From Pseudomonadota bacterium (GTDB lineage Bacteria > Myxococcota_A > UBA796 > GCA-2862545): a stretch of DNA of 43,847 bases. A program made the translations under genes and the position numbers. Below the pieces are notes generated by a model. The model worked only from the letters and a program-made list of their open reading frames with translations. It did no database searches and was not told the DNA's origin. Shown in pieces: positions 1 to 8,283 of the stretch; positions within the stretch are counted from its first letter, which is position 1; the number at the start of each line of letters is the position of its first letter. The stretch is taken from assembly GCA_002862545.1 (NCBI GenBank), contig PKDJ01000300.1:1-43847 (forward strand), given 5' to 3'.

Positions 1-214
1 CCGGCTTGAGGTCACGGTGCAGCACACGCATTGAGTGGAGGAAGCGCAGCCCATTGAGAATACCGAGGCCAATGGTCTGCACACACGAGAGCGTCTGTAC
101 GCCTACATGGTGGTGAATCACGAATTCGAGATCAGCGTCGAGGTGCTCGAACACGAGCAACCTCGGAGGTCGATCCAGTAGATGGAAGATGGAAGAACAA
201 ACGAGACACCCACC
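1..214 (-). CDS. Fragment of a eukaryotic CMGC-type (CDK/MAPK-like) protein kinase
   Basis: The minus strand is open from a stop at 215-217 to the window edge and encodes the middle of a protein kinase catalytic domain. It reads LLVFEHLDADLEFVI, then GILNGLRFLHS, then VLHRDLKP at the edge. HRDLKP is the catalytic loop with the catalytic Asp. VFE-L-DADLE-VI is the hinge and alpha-D style of CDKs and MAP kinases, not of bacterial Hanks kinases. Upstream of the conserved part the minus strand has a pyrimidine-rich stretch ending in AG at 162-163, so an exon may begin at 161. Codon use is much less GC-rich at third positions than in the rest of the window. N and C lobes are both missing. This piece is probably not from the bacterium that owns the rest of the window. 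Confidence 0.75.
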
Positions 215-444
215 TTAAGTGGAAGCTCGCAGTGGCTCCAGAAATAGTCAGGGTCGACAAAAAGATGCTACTGTGAGAATGAAAAACATAAAAACAACTG
301 TTCAAATAACAAAGCGCTCGAAAAGGTTGCTTTATTGCAGCGGAACTACGGTTGACGGAATAAATTAAGCAACACCAGCGCGAAATGTTTTTTGATACAT
401 TTTCATTATTTTCTATATTTTCTATGATGATTCTGGGATGATTT

Positions 445-499
445 GGGCATCATCTGGGCATGCTTTGGCATGTTTTTGGCATGTTTTTAGCATGTTTTT
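445..499 (+). repeat. Five 11-bp tandem repeats, consensus GGCATGTTTTT
   Basis: Units lie at 445-455, 456-466, 467-477, 478-488 and 489-499. The third and fourth are identical (GGCATGTTTTT), the fifth differs by one base, and the first two are more diverged. Repeats like this are unusual for a high-GC bacterium and fit eukaryotic intron or intergenic DNA. Confidence 0.8.
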
Positions 500-515
500 A
501 TATGCAAAAACATGC
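490..515 (+). repeat. Inverted repeat, 10-bp perfect stem
   Basis: The arm GCATGTTTTT (490-499) pairs with AAAAACATGC (506-515) around a six-base loop. The left arm overlaps the last unit of the 11-bp tandem repeat. Confidence 0.75.
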
Positions 516-551
516 CTAAAAGTATGCTATAACAGTGATTTATATACATGT

Positions 552-585
552 TATATATATGATTATATATATAATCATATATATA
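552..585 (+). repeat. 34-bp perfect AT-rich palindrome
   Basis: The sequence is its own reverse complement over 34 bases centred between 568 and 569, with GATTATAT/ATATAATC at the core. The outer parts are TA dinucleotide runs. It lies in the non-bacterial left end and is probably a microsatellite-derived palindrome. Confidence 0.8.
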
Positions 586-692
586 TATATAAGTGTTGCT
601 TAAGTAATTCCGGCAACCGTATATCGTCCGTAACCATTTTGGCTCAAGCCTGCGCGCGCGCGCGTGCGTTTACGGGGCTGGCGCGCGCCTCA

Positions 693-1601
693 CTGCCCAT
701 GCTCTACGACGAGCCCTTCGCCGACTGGTCGGGCCTCCCGACGGCCATGCTGGCGGAGCTGGAGCGTGAGCACGTCACGGTGGTCCTGACCGGCGACGGT
801 GGCGATGAGATCTTCGGTGGCTACAACCGCTACCTGCAGGCGCCGAGCATGCTTCGCCGAGCCCAGCGGGTGCCCGGGCCGCTGCGGCGACTGGGCGCCA
901 GCACGCTTCGACGCGTTCCGATTCGTTGGTGGGAGCGAAGCTTCGATGCTGCAGGGCGTGTCGTGCCCACGTTCCGCGACCGTCCGGCGGGCATCACCGT
1001 CGGCAAGGTCGCCGGCGTGCTGGAGGCGGACGATCTGGCATCGGCCTATGGGTTCCTGGTGAGCACCTGGCGGGAGCCGCTCTCGCTCGTACAGGGCGCA
1101 GAGGCGCTGCCGAGCATCGATGCATTCGGGGTCGACGGGCTGTCTCCCCTGCGGCAGATGATGCTCGCCGATCTGTCGGGCTACCTCCCGGGCGACATCC
1201 TGACCAAGGTCGACCGGGCGACGATGTCGACCAGCCTCGAGGCGCGCGTACCGCTGCTCGACCATCGCGTCGTCGAGCTGGCGGCGACGCTGCCCACCGA
1301 GTGGTTGATCCGCGACGGACAGGGCAAGCAACCCCTGCGGCGCATTCTCGCCAGGCATGTGCCCACCGAGCTCTGGGATCGCCCGAAGCACGGCTTTGGG
1401 ATGCCCATCGCGACCTGGCTGCGCGGCCCGCTGCGTGACTGGGCGGAAGATCTGCTTGCTCCCACCGCCATGAGGGCGGAGGGCTTGCTGGATCCGGAGC
1501 CGATCCAGCGGATCTGGCATCGCCACCTGTCTGGCACGGAGGATGGCCGGGGCAGGCTGTGGTCGGTCCTGATGTTCCAGGCGTGGCTGAGGTCTCGATG
1601 A
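693..1601 (+). pseudogene. asnB: Asparagine synthase (glutamine-hydrolysing), C-terminal half only
   Basis: This is the C-terminal part of a class II asparagine synthetase of the kind found in O-antigen and exopolysaccharide clusters. Family members amidate an acid using glutamine and ATP. Visible motifs are LPMLYDEPFADWSGLPT, LTGDGGDEIFGGYNRY, TKVDRATMSTSLEARVPLLD and RPKHGFGMPI, all in the synthetase domain. The N-terminal glutaminase domain with its catalytic Cys and the SGGxDS ATP loop are absent because the sequence becomes foreign upstream of about 690. About 302 residues remain of a usual 600-650. The break coincides with the composition switch, so the gene is probably intact in the real genome. 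The stop overlaps the next start (ATGA), showing translational coupling. Confidence 0.85.
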
Positions 1602-2746
1602 ATGCGGTCGGCAGACTGCCCAAGCTGGAGCTGCACCTCTGGCTTGCGATCATCGGGACGCTAGCAGCGCCGTTCTACGTCCTGCCGAGCGGCAATCCCC
1701 AGCCTGCAGACCTCCTCTTCGTCTTGTTCGGCGTCGCCTTCGTGCTCCGTGAGGGTGGACGGTTCAGGTACCCGCGAGATGCGGGGACCTTCATGGCCTT
1801 CGCAGGTGCGTTCTGGGCGTGGGTCGCCCTGGTGAACACCTGGTGGACGGGCTGGACAGGCTCTCTCCAGATCACCAAGTCCACTGTCTTCTACACCTAC
1901 AACTGCGGAGTGATGGCCGTCTACGTCCTGGCCTACCAGCGCTATGGTCGCGCGTGGCTCGTCGGGACCGTCTGGGCCTGTGCGGCGTCCATCCTCGGCC
2001 AGGTGCTGCTCTCTCCACTGAAGATGAGGTGGGGGGCGGTGCGCCAGGAGCTGTTCTACAACAACCCCAACCAGCTCGCGTACTTCGCGCTCCTGATGGG
2101 CGTCATCGTCTTTGCTGGCAGTCAGCGCCTGAAGATTCCCACCTGGCTTCAGGTGGCGGTCTACCTCGCTGCGGCTTTCCTCGTGCTGCTGTCAGCGTCG
2201 CGAGCTGCGCTCTTGTCCATGTTCGCGCTGGTCGGCCTGCTCGCGGTACGAAGGCCGGTCGTGCTGCTGGTGCTTGGGCTCCTGGCGGTGGCGGGTGCCG
2301 TGGCCGCTGGGCTCGAGCCGGCGTCGATCTTCGGCCGGCTGCTGGATGCGGAGCAGGGCACCAACCGTGGCTACTTCCGGCTGTTCAAGTACCCGCAGTA
2401 CCTGATCCTCGGGGCAGGCGAGGGGTACATCCACCGCTTTGCAGTGATCGACCACTGGGCCTACGAGCTGCACAGCAACTTCGCCACCCTGCTGTTCTGC
2501 TACGGCATCGTCGGCACTGTCCTCTTCGGCCTGTTTCACTGGCAGATCATTCGACGGGGGGGCTTCCTGTCCGCCCTGGCGCTGATGCCGCCTTACGTCT
2601 TCGGGCTCACGCACCAGGGACTTCGCTTCACGCAGCTCTGGATTCTCCTGGGCTTCTTGATGTGCCTCGCCATCGAGTCGAGACGTCAGGAGGCGCTGGA
2701 GGCCTCGGGCGTCATGGAGCCCGAGCCCGTGCGGAGAGCCGTGTGA
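1598..2746 (+). CDS. O-antigen ligase / polymerase-like membrane protein
   Basis: This is a polytopic inner-membrane protein of about 382 residues with many hydrophobic segments and the stretch YNNPNQLAYFALL, typical of the Wzy_C/O-antigen ligase family. A larger loop in the last third, around YPQYLILGAGEGYIHRF and HSNFATLLFCYGIVG, fits the periplasmic loop that carries the active site in WaaL and Wzy proteins. Family members polymerise or ligate undecaprenyl-linked glycans on the periplasmic side. The start at 1598 overlaps the stop of the asparagine synthase by ATGA. An in-frame start at 1559 would extend it into that gene and is less likely. Its neighbours, an amidotransferase and a flippase, support a polysaccharide role. 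Polymerase and ligase cannot be told apart here. Confidence 0.75.
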   Translation: MNAVGRLPKLELHLWLAIIGTLAAPFYVLPSGNPQPADLLFVLFGVAFVLREGGRFRYPRDAGTFMAFAGAFWAWVALVNTWWTGWTGSLQITKSTVFYTYNCGVMAVYVLAYQRYGRAWLVGTVWACAASILGQVLLSPLKMRWGAVRQELFYNNPNQLAYFALLMGVIVFAGSQRLKIPTWLQVAVYLAAAFLVLLSASRAALLSMFALVGLLAVRRPVVLLVLGLLAVAGAVAAGLEPASIFGRLLDAEQGTNRGYFRLFKYPQYLILGAGEGYIHRFAVIDHWAYELHSNFATLLFCYGIVGTVLFGLFHWQIIRRGGFLSALALMPPYVFGLTHQGLRFTQLWILLGFLMCLAIESRRQEALEASGVMEPEPVRRAV

Positions 2747-2789
2747 GTCGGTGGAGACCGGGCCGAATCCAGCGGGGCTGTAGGGGCTC

Positions 2790-4064
2790 ATGAGCGGCAC
2801 CGCGCGCGCTTCTCTACGGGTGAACTTCTCCTGGATGCTGTTCGGCAACCTGGTGTACGCGGCAGCTCAGTTCGGCATCGTCAGTGCGATGGCGAAGGTC
2901 GGAGATCGAGATGCGCTCGGCGTCTTCACGCTCGCCTTGGCGCTGACGGCTCCGGTGTTCGCATTCACGAACCTCAACCTCCGGGCGGTTCTCGCGACGG
3001 ACGCGGAGGAGGAGTACCCCTTCAGCCACTACTTCGGGCAGCGCTTGCTCGCCTCGGGGTCTGCACTCGTGGTGATTGCGGGTGTGCTCCTGGTCTCGGG
3101 CTACGCGCTCGAGGTCGTCGCCGTCACGGCTGTCGTGGGGCTCTCCAAGTGCGTGGAGTCCGTGAGCGACATCTTCTACGGCTTGTTCCAGCGACGCGAG
3201 CGCATGGACGGCATCGCGCGCTCGCTCATCCTGCGTGGACCGCCCAACCTGATCCTGATCGCGGTCCTGCTGTGGGTGACGGGCAGTCTCGTGTGGGCAC
3301 TCGTGGGACAGCTCGTGCTGTGGGCGGCGGTGTTGCTCCTTCACGACCTTCCGAGAGCGAGGGTTGTGCTCGCGGGGGAGCGGCTCGCGCCACAGTGGGT
3401 GTGGCGTACCCTGAAGGCGCTCTCGTGGACTGCGCTCCCGCTCGGTGTCGCGATCCTGCTCGACAGCCTCAACGTCACCATCCCGCGCTACGTGCTGGAG
3501 CGGCACGTCGACTTCTTCGAGCTTGGGGTCTTCGGAGGGATGTTCTGGCTCGTACAGGCGGGTCAGACGGTCATCCGCAGCCTTGGCCAGGCGGCTGTGC
3601 CGCGGCTCGCGGCTCACTATGCGGCAGGCCGGATCGGTCGCTTCGTGAAGCTGGTGCTCGCCCTACAGGGGTTTGCGATCGTCGTGGGCGCTGGAGGAAT
3701 CGCGGTGGCCGTCCTGCTCGGAGAGCCGCTGCTCACGCTCGTGTACACCGCCGAGCATGCGGCCTACTCGGATGTCTTCGTCGTGGTCATGCTGGCGGGT
3801 GCGTTGACCTACATGACGTGGTTCTTCATGAACATCGTCACGGCAGCGCGCTTCTTCAGGCCGCAGGTTCCCATTGCGATCTCGGCGACGGCGACGACGC
3901 TCGGTGCGTGTCTGCTGTGGGTGCCCGAGCACGGGATCCTTGGGGCAGCGTGGGCCTGGGTCGCCGCACAGGTCGTGTTGCTGGCCTGGGGCATCGGTCT
4001 GACAGCCTTTGCCATCGCGGCGCCGCGGAAGCACACTGTGGATGAGGGGACTACCGCACCGTGA
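2790..4064 (+). CDS. Wzx-like polysaccharide flippase (MOP superfamily)
   Basis: This 424-residue protein has about twelve hydrophobic segments and begins with a short charged N terminus followed by NFSWMLFGNLVYAAAQFG, a typical first helix of RfbX/Wzx-type transporters. Such proteins flip undecaprenyl-diphosphate-linked oligosaccharide units across the inner membrane. It follows the ligase/polymerase-like gene by 43 bp on the same strand, so the two probably act on the same glycan. No specific substrate can be named. The C-terminal tail is short and charged. A different MOP family exporter is the main alternative. Confidence 0.75.
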   Translation: MSGTARASLRVNFSWMLFGNLVYAAAQFGIVSAMAKVGDRDALGVFTLALALTAPVFAFTNLNLRAVLATDAEEEYPFSHYFGQRLLASGSALVVIAGVLLVSGYALEVVAVTAVVGLSKCVESVSDIFYGLFQRRERMDGIARSLILRGPPNLILIAVLLWVTGSLVWALVGQLVLWAAVLLLHDLPRARVVLAGERLAPQWVWRTLKALSWTALPLGVAILLDSLNVTIPRYVLERHVDFFELGVFGGMFWLVQAGQTVIRSLGQAAVPRLAAHYAAGRIGRFVKLVLALQGFAIVVGAGGIAVAVLLGEPLLTLVYTAEHAAYSDVFVVVMLAGALTYMTWFFMNIVTAARFFRPQVPIAISATATTLGACLLWVPEHGILGAAWAWVAAQVVLLAWGIGLTAFAIAAPRKHTVDEGTTAP

Positions 4065-4077
4065 ACTCGGAGTAGCC

Positions 4078-6021
4078 ATGCGAATCGTGTCCGTCCTTGT
4101 CGTGGCGCTCGTCGGACTGGCGTGCCGAGAGCCGAAGCTCGTGGAGGAGGCGGAGACGGGGTTCGCGACCGATCCATCGGGGGCCACGTCCCCCACTGGC
4201 GCCACCTCATCCGGCACGACGGCGACGGGAGGGGGGACCTCCACTGGCTCCAGCAGCACCACGACCACCGACGGAACCCGCACGGCGGGCAGCGGCACCG
4301 ACGAGCCGCCTGACTGTTCGCTCGCCCCTCCGCTCTACGACGCTCGCCTAGAGGCGTCGTGCGCATCCGAGCCGCGGACGGAGCCGCTTTCCTGGACCGT
4401 GGAGTGGGAGTGGAGGGAGAACACCGTCGACCCTGGGTACCACCAGGTCATGATGACGCCCGCGGTGGGTCCGCTTGTCGACACCGACGGTGACGGCGAC
4501 ATCGACAGCGAGGATGCCCCCGCCGTGGTCTTTACCGCCTTCATGGGGGAGTACAGGCGGGCGGGGGCAGTGGTCGCGCTCCGTGGTGACACCGGCGAGC
4601 TGCTGTGGTCGACGCTTGGAGAGCCTGGACGAGAGCCCTGGGGCTCTGGTGGAGTGGCGCTTGGTGACCTGGACGGCACGGGCCCGGTGGTCGTCGTTCC
4701 CTCGCTCGACGGACTCTTGGCTCTGAACGGTGATGGCTCGGTTCGCTGGAGCGCCGCGACACCCGTCGGGCGTCACGGGCTGCCCTACCTCGTGGATCTC
4801 GAGGGAGACGGGGTGGCCGAGGTCATCTTCGGCAACAGCGTGGTCGACGCAGACGGCACCGTGAGGTGGGTGGGTGCTGGCGCGAGGGGCGGCGAGTTCT
4901 CCCTCAACGGTCACGCAGCCGATCTCGACGGTGACGGGCTGCTCGAGGTGGTGGCGGGCGGCACGGTCTACGAGCACGACGGCTCCATCCGGTGGCAGCA
5001 GACAGACACCGAGGGGGCCCCGATGGAGGGGTTCTCGGCCGTCACGGATCTCGACGGCGATGGAGCACTCGAGGTCATTGTGGTCAACGAGGGTGTCCAC
5101 CTGTTCGCTGCGGACGGCACTCCGCTGTGGCACACGCCCTACGACGAAGATCTGGGAGGATCTCCGATCATTGGGGATCTCGACGGAGACGGCGGGCTCG
5201 AGATCGGTGTGTCGTTCAGGGAGGGCTTTAGAACCCTCGACCACGACGGAGTAGAGCTCTGGAGCCAGCCTTGGGTCGAGCTCGGAGGCGAGAACGGAGG
5301 CTCTGCGTTCGACTTCGACGGGGATGGCGTGCTGGAGCTTGTCTTCTCAGACCAGGAGAGTGCCTACGTCGTCGACGGCAGCGTCCGGTCAACCGAGCTG
5401 ATCTTCGCCGAGCACTCATCGGGGACGCTCTACGAGATGCCCATTCCCGTCGATCTCGATGGGGACGGCAGCGTCGAGCTCCTCGTGTCCTCGAATGACT
5501 ACAGCCGCTACGACGACAGCGCCGGCCTGGCGGTCCTCGGTGCGAGCGAAGCAGTCTGGCCGAATGCCCCTAAGGTCTGGAATCAGCATCACTATTGGCA
5601 TGGGGCAATCACGGAGGACGGGCGCATCCCGTCGGACTCGGCTCCTGGGCAGTCGACCCTCCGAGTGGCACGCTCATCGCTGCCGGCAGGGCTGCAGCTG
5701 CCGAATCTCGTCCTGGGTCGAGAGGTGCTGTGTCTCGATCAGTGTGACGACGATGTCGCTGTGCTCTGGCTACCGATCGAGAGCACCGGCTCAACCGAGG
5801 CCGGGCCCACGCAGCTCGTGGTGACGCAGGGCGGTGAAGAGCTCGTGCGTTGGCCCGTGGGAACCCTCGCTCCGGGGGCAGTCACCTGGGTCGGACCGAT
5901 CGAGCTGACCCGCTCGCAGTGGGCCGGTGGCATCGCAGCGCACGTGGATGCGGCTGATGATCTCCAGGAGTGTCTGGAAGACGACAACCTCACGGAGTGG
6001 GATGCCTTCCCCTGTCTGTGA
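4078..6021 (+). CDS. Large secreted lipoprotein with FG-GAP/VCBS-like repeats
   Basis: The protein (about 647 residues) starts with a lipoprotein signal ending in the lipobox VGLAC. A Thr/Ser/Gly-rich linker follows (about residues 20-80). Many repeats carry DxDGDG-type calcium-loop motifs (for example VDTDGDGDIDSEDAP, LDGDGLLEV, FDFDGDGVLELVF), as in FG-GAP/integrin-alpha beta-propellers. The last ~110 residues resemble a CARDB-like adhesion domain (ending AADDLQECLEDDNLTEW). The start at 4078 gives a proper signal peptide; an earlier in-frame ATG at 4009 does not. It likely sits on the outer membrane and binds a surface ligand or glycan; that is inference. It lies 13 bp after the flippase and its 3' end overlaps the convergent LysR gene by 32 bp. 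Confidence 0.75.
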   Translation: MRIVSVLVVALVGLACREPKLVEEAETGFATDPSGATSPTGATSSGTTATGGGTSTGSSSTTTTDGTRTAGSGTDEPPDCSLAPPLYDARLEASCASEPRTEPLSWTVEWEWRENTVDPGYHQVMMTPAVGPLVDTDGDGDIDSEDAPAVVFTAFMGEYRRAGAVVALRGDTGELLWSTLGEPGREPWGSGGVALGDLDGTGPVVVVPSLDGLLALNGDGSVRWSAATPVGRHGLPYLVDLEGDGVAEVIFGNSVVDADGTVRWVGAGARGGEFSLNGHAADLDGDGLLEVVAGGTVYEHDGSIRWQQTDTEGAPMEGFSAVTDLDGDGALEVIVVNEGVHLFAADGTPLWHTPYDEDLGGSPIIGDLDGDGGLEIGVSFREGFRTLDHDGVELWSQPWVELGGENGGSAFDFDGDGVLELVFSDQESAYVVDGSVRSTELIFAEHSSGTLYEMPIPVDLDGDGSVELLVSSNDYSRYDDSAGLAVLGASEAVWPNAPKVWNQHHYWHGAITEDGRIPSDSAPGQSTLRVARSSLPAGLQLPNLVLGREVLCLDQCDDDVAVLWLPIESTGSTEAGPTQLVVTQGGEELVRWPVGTLAPGAVTWVGPIELTRSQWAGGIAAHVDAADDLQECLEDDNLTEWDAFPCL

Positions 6022-6862
6022 GCAGCTGCAGTCTCAGCGCGGAAGCTGCTGGTGGGAGGCGGTCTAGTCCGCGGTGAACCAGCATGAGCAGCCGCGGGAT
6101 GGGGGTGCGGGCATCACGCACCCGGATGAGTCGACCCTCGCGAAGATCGCGGCGACAGGCCGCTTCGCTGACCAGAGCTCGACCCACTCCAGCGCGCACG
6201 TTGCCCTTCACGGCGGCGATGGAGCCCAGCTCCATCACGACCTCGGCCTCGGGAATGTGCTGCTCGAGGAGGCTCCGGAGGGTGGCGCCTCGGGGAAAGC
6301 TGACGAAGGACAGCGGATCAGCGGGGGGCGTCGGTCCCTCGACGAGCAGGATGGCGTCCTCGAGCCACGGCTCGGCTTCGAACCCGCTCTGGTTGGCGGG
6401 CAGGCTCGCCTGACTCACGAGTGCCAGATCGAGATCGCCGCGCTGCAGTGCCGACCAGATGGTGTCGTTGTGCCCCTCGGTGAGAAACAGACGCAGTCCG
6501 GGATGGGCTCGTCGGAAGGCAGCGAGCGCACGAGGGAGGATGTAGGTACACGCCGTCGGGCCCGCGCCGAGACGGACCGTGCCGACCTGCAGGCCGACCA
6601 CCTCGCGGACTGCGCGTCGTCCGTCCTCGACGGCGGCGAGGGCCGCTCGCGCCTTCGGCAAGAGCGCAGCACCCGCCGCCGTGGGGGATGAGCCCGCTCG
6701 GCCCCGGTGGAGGAGCTTCGCGCCGAGCGCATCTTCCAGAGACCGGATGGAGGCCGAGAACGAGGGCTGCGTGATGTTTGCGCGACGTGCCGCCGCGGTG
6801 AACGAGCCCGCTTCACAGGCCAGCACGAAGTGGTGGAGCTTGTCGAGCATAGGCATAGCCAT
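5990..6862 (-). CDS. LysR-family transcriptional regulator
   Basis: This 290-residue protein has an N-terminal winged helix-turn-helix at about residues 5-64 (LDKLHHFVLACEAGSFTAAA, then TQPSFSASIRSLEDALG and LLHR), followed by a LysR substrate-binding domain. Three in-frame ATGs lie close together at the start (6862, 6856, 6850). It is divergent from the TauE/SafE exporter with 74 bp between them, the usual arrangement for a LysR protein that controls its divergent neighbour. An effector cannot be read from the sequence. Confidence 0.85.
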   Translation of the reverse strand: MAMPMLDKLHHFVLACEAGSFTAAARRANITQPSFSASIRSLEDALGAKLLHRGRAGSSPTAAGAALLPKARAALAAVEDGRRAVREVVGLQVGTVRLGAGPTACTYILPRALAAFRRAHPGLRLFLTEGHNDTIWSALQRGDLDLALVSQASLPANQSGFEAEPWLEDAILLVEGPTPPADPLSFVSFPRGATLRSLLEQHIPEAEVVMELGSIAAVKGNVRAGVGRALVSEAACRRDLREGRLIRVRDARTPIPRLLMLVHRGLDRLPPAASALRLQLLTDRGRHPTP

Positions 6863-6893
6863 AATCTATGAAAAGAGTCAGAACAATCGATTG
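6860..6893. promoter_or_regulatory. Candidate LysR operator region between divergent genes
   Basis: CATAATCTATG (6860-6870) is a small dyad, CATA-n3-TATG, that covers the first ATG of the LysR gene. A second perfect 10-bp palindrome, CAATCGATTG, lies at 6884-6893. LysR proteins usually bind imperfect dyads in such divergent spacers. This is a candidate only. Confidence 0.3.
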
Positions 6894-6936
6894 GGCAGGA
6901 GGGGCGTAGCGGTGCAGGTTGAGTCAGGAGGCTCCG

Positions 6937-7647
6937 ATGGTGCTCACAGTCGTGCTCGGTCTGCTCGCTGGAGTGATCACGACCCTCGCCGGCATGGGTG
7001 GGGGCATGGTGTTGGTGCTGGGGCTTGCGCTGCTGATGGAGCCCGCGGTCGCCCTCGCCGCGACCGGTCCGGCTCTGCTCGTCGGAAACGTGCATCGCCT
7101 GTGGATGTACAAGGCAGAGGTCGATCGTGGACGGGCGTGGCGCTACGCTCTCGGCGGGGTCCCAGGAGCTCTCCTCGGAGGGCTGGCTCTCGGTGTCGTC
7201 CCGACGCTCTGGATTCAGGTCGGCATGCTGGCCATCGCGTCCCTCGCAGCGGCCAAGGTGCTCGCGGGATGGGCATGGACCCCTCCAGCGGATGCTCTGG
7301 TGCCAGGCGGCCTCGCTGTGGGGTTCACGGCGTCGACGGCCGGCGGCGGCGGCCTGATCGCAGGCCCGATGCTCCTGGCGAGTGGACTCGGCGGCCGCGC
7401 CTACGTGGCAACGGCTGCGGCCGGTGCAGCGGCGGTTCATGTGGCGCGGATGGCGGGCTACGGCGCTGCAGGGGTCCTCGATGTCACCACGCTACAGCTC
7501 GGACTGGTCCTCGCCGTGCTGTTGGTCGTCGGAAATGCGCTGGGCGAGAAGCTGCGTCAGCGCCTCGACGACGCCTCGGTCTCGCGGCTCGAGCGAGGAG
7601 TCGTCGTGGGCTGCCTGGGCCTGGCCACCGCGGGCCTGCTCACCTGA
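6937..7647 (+). CDS. TauE/SafE-family (sulfite exporter-like) permease
   Basis: This 236-residue membrane protein has about eight hydrophobic segments and two similar halves with glycine-rich motifs (LAGVITTLAGMGGGMV near the start, AVGFTASTAGGGGLIAGPML in the middle). That is the family signature of TauE/SafE permeases, which move sulfur oxyanions and small organic anions. The start is set at 6937 because AGGAGG lies at 6926-6931, five bases upstream; an in-frame TTG at 6919 is the alternative. It is divergent from a LysR regulator, which likely controls it. The substrate is unknown. Confidence 0.8.
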   Translation: MVLTVVLGLLAGVITTLAGMGGGMVLVLGLALLMEPAVALAATGPALLVGNVHRLWMYKAEVDRGRAWRYALGGVPGALLGGLALGVVPTLWIQVGMLAIASLAAAKVLAGWAWTPPADALVPGGLAVGFTASTAGGGGLIAGPMLLASGLGGRAYVATAAAGAAAVHVARMAGYGAAGVLDVTTLQLGLVLAVLLVVGNALGEKLRQRLDDASVSRLERGVVVGCLGLATAGLLT

Positions 7648-7671
7648 GAACAGCGGTCTGGAGCCTGCTGC

Positions 7672-8283
7672 TCACTCGACGGTGACCTCGCCCTCGGCCT
7701 CTCCGGAGATGACGGTCCAGGTACCCGCCGGCACGTCGGCGATGGTGTAGGCGATGTCCCACCAGCAGGTGCGGTCGCAGGCCTCGGTGGCTGTGTCGAC
7801 CAGGTACACGTTCAGCACCTCACCATCCCGCTCGAGCGCTGCGCTGAACTCTGGGCAGCCATGGCTCATCCAGCCGCGCTGAATCGCATCCACTTGATTG
7901 TCAGAGGGAAAGAGGTCGATGGAGGGGTCGATTGGCTCCTCGGAGCAGCTCCCGAGGCCGACGAAGGGCACGCGAGGCTCTAGCAGAGACGTGTCGGTGT
8001 CGGTGTCGGTGTCGGTGTCCGCATCGGCGTCGGTGTCCGCATCGGCGTCGGTGTCCGCATCGGCGTCGGTGTCCGCATCGGCGTCGGTGTCGGCGTCGGC
8101 GTCGGAGTCCGTGTCGGCATCGGAATCCGTGTCGGCATCGGAATCCGTGTCGGCGTCGGCATCGGTGTCGGTGTCGGTCTCCGGAACGGTGAGGGTCGTA
8201 GGGGGATCGCCCGAGTCGCCGACGCCCACCTCGTCTTTGCCACCACAGGCGGCCAGAATCAGCACGAAGAACATGTGACGCAT
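7672..8283 (-). CDS. Small lipoprotein with long Asp-Thr/Asp-Ala repeat linker
   Basis: The 203-residue protein starts with a very short lipoprotein signal (lipobox ILAAC, Cys13). A low-complexity linker made of Asp-Thr, Asp-Ala and Asp-Ser pairs covers roughly residues 35-98. A C-terminal domain of about 100 residues has a Cys pair in [18 protein letters not shown]. Such acidic linkers are common in Myxococcota surface lipoproteins and hold the folded domain away from the membrane. AAGGAG lies upstream of the first ATG on the minus strand; a second ATG at 8274 is possible. The function of the terminal domain is not recognised. It is divergent from the amylase gene and convergent with the TauE gene. 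Confidence 0.65.
   Translation of the reverse strand: MRHMFFVLILAACGGKDEVGVGDSGDPPTTLTVPETDTDTDADADTDSDADTDSDADTDSDADADTDADADTDADADTDADADTDADADTDTDTDTDTSLLEPRVPFVGLGSCSEEPIDPSIDLFPSDNQVDAIQRGWMSHGCPEFSAALERDGEVLNVYLVDTATEACDRTCWWDIAYTIADVPAGTWTVISGEAEGEVTVE
7991..8178. repeat. Low-complexity 6/18-bp repeat tract coding for the acidic linker
   Basis: The plus strand repeats GTGTCG and GTGTCCGCATCGGC-type units in an 18-bp period, with four near-identical copies around 8016-8088 and related units to 8178. On the minus strand it reads as Asp-Thr-Asp-Ala-Asp-Ala. The period is a multiple of three, so copy-number change keeps the frame. Confidence 0.85.

Larger units (their letters stand above)
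215..692. other. AT-rich non-bacterial segment ending in a chimeric junction (about 640-692)
   Basis: No gene is supported here. The stretch is AT-rich, with short tandem repeats, AT palindromes and a (CG)n run at about 651-664, unlike anything to its right. Composition switches abruptly to high GC between about 640 and 692, and from 693 on the translation is a normal bacterial asparagine synthase. The open frame that starts at 438 runs across the junction, but its first ~75 residues are low-complexity Cys/Tyr/Ile-rich sequence with no resemblance to the N half of that enzyme. I read this as intron or intergenic DNA of the eukaryote that carries the kinase fragment, joined artificially to the bacterial contig. 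A real transfer into the bacterial gene is less likely. Confidence 0.7.

Noticed and set aside
1-214. Myxobacterial Hanks-type Ser/Thr kinase
   Set aside because: The hinge and HRDLKP context fit CDK/MAPK kinases, codon use differs from the rest of the window, and an intron-like boundary interrupts the frame.
552-585. Palindrome as transposon end or replication origin
   Set aside because: It is a TA-run palindrome in foreign DNA with no transposase, target duplication or DnaA boxes.
438-692. N-terminal extension of asparagine synthase as a novel fused domain
   Set aside because: The translation is low-complexity Cys/Tyr/Ile-rich sequence from AT repeats, and the switch coincides with a composition break; it is junction sequence, not a domain.
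7991-8178. CRISPR-like or regulatory repeat array
   Set aside because: There are no spacers; the repeat is contiguous, in frame and encodes the acidic linker.
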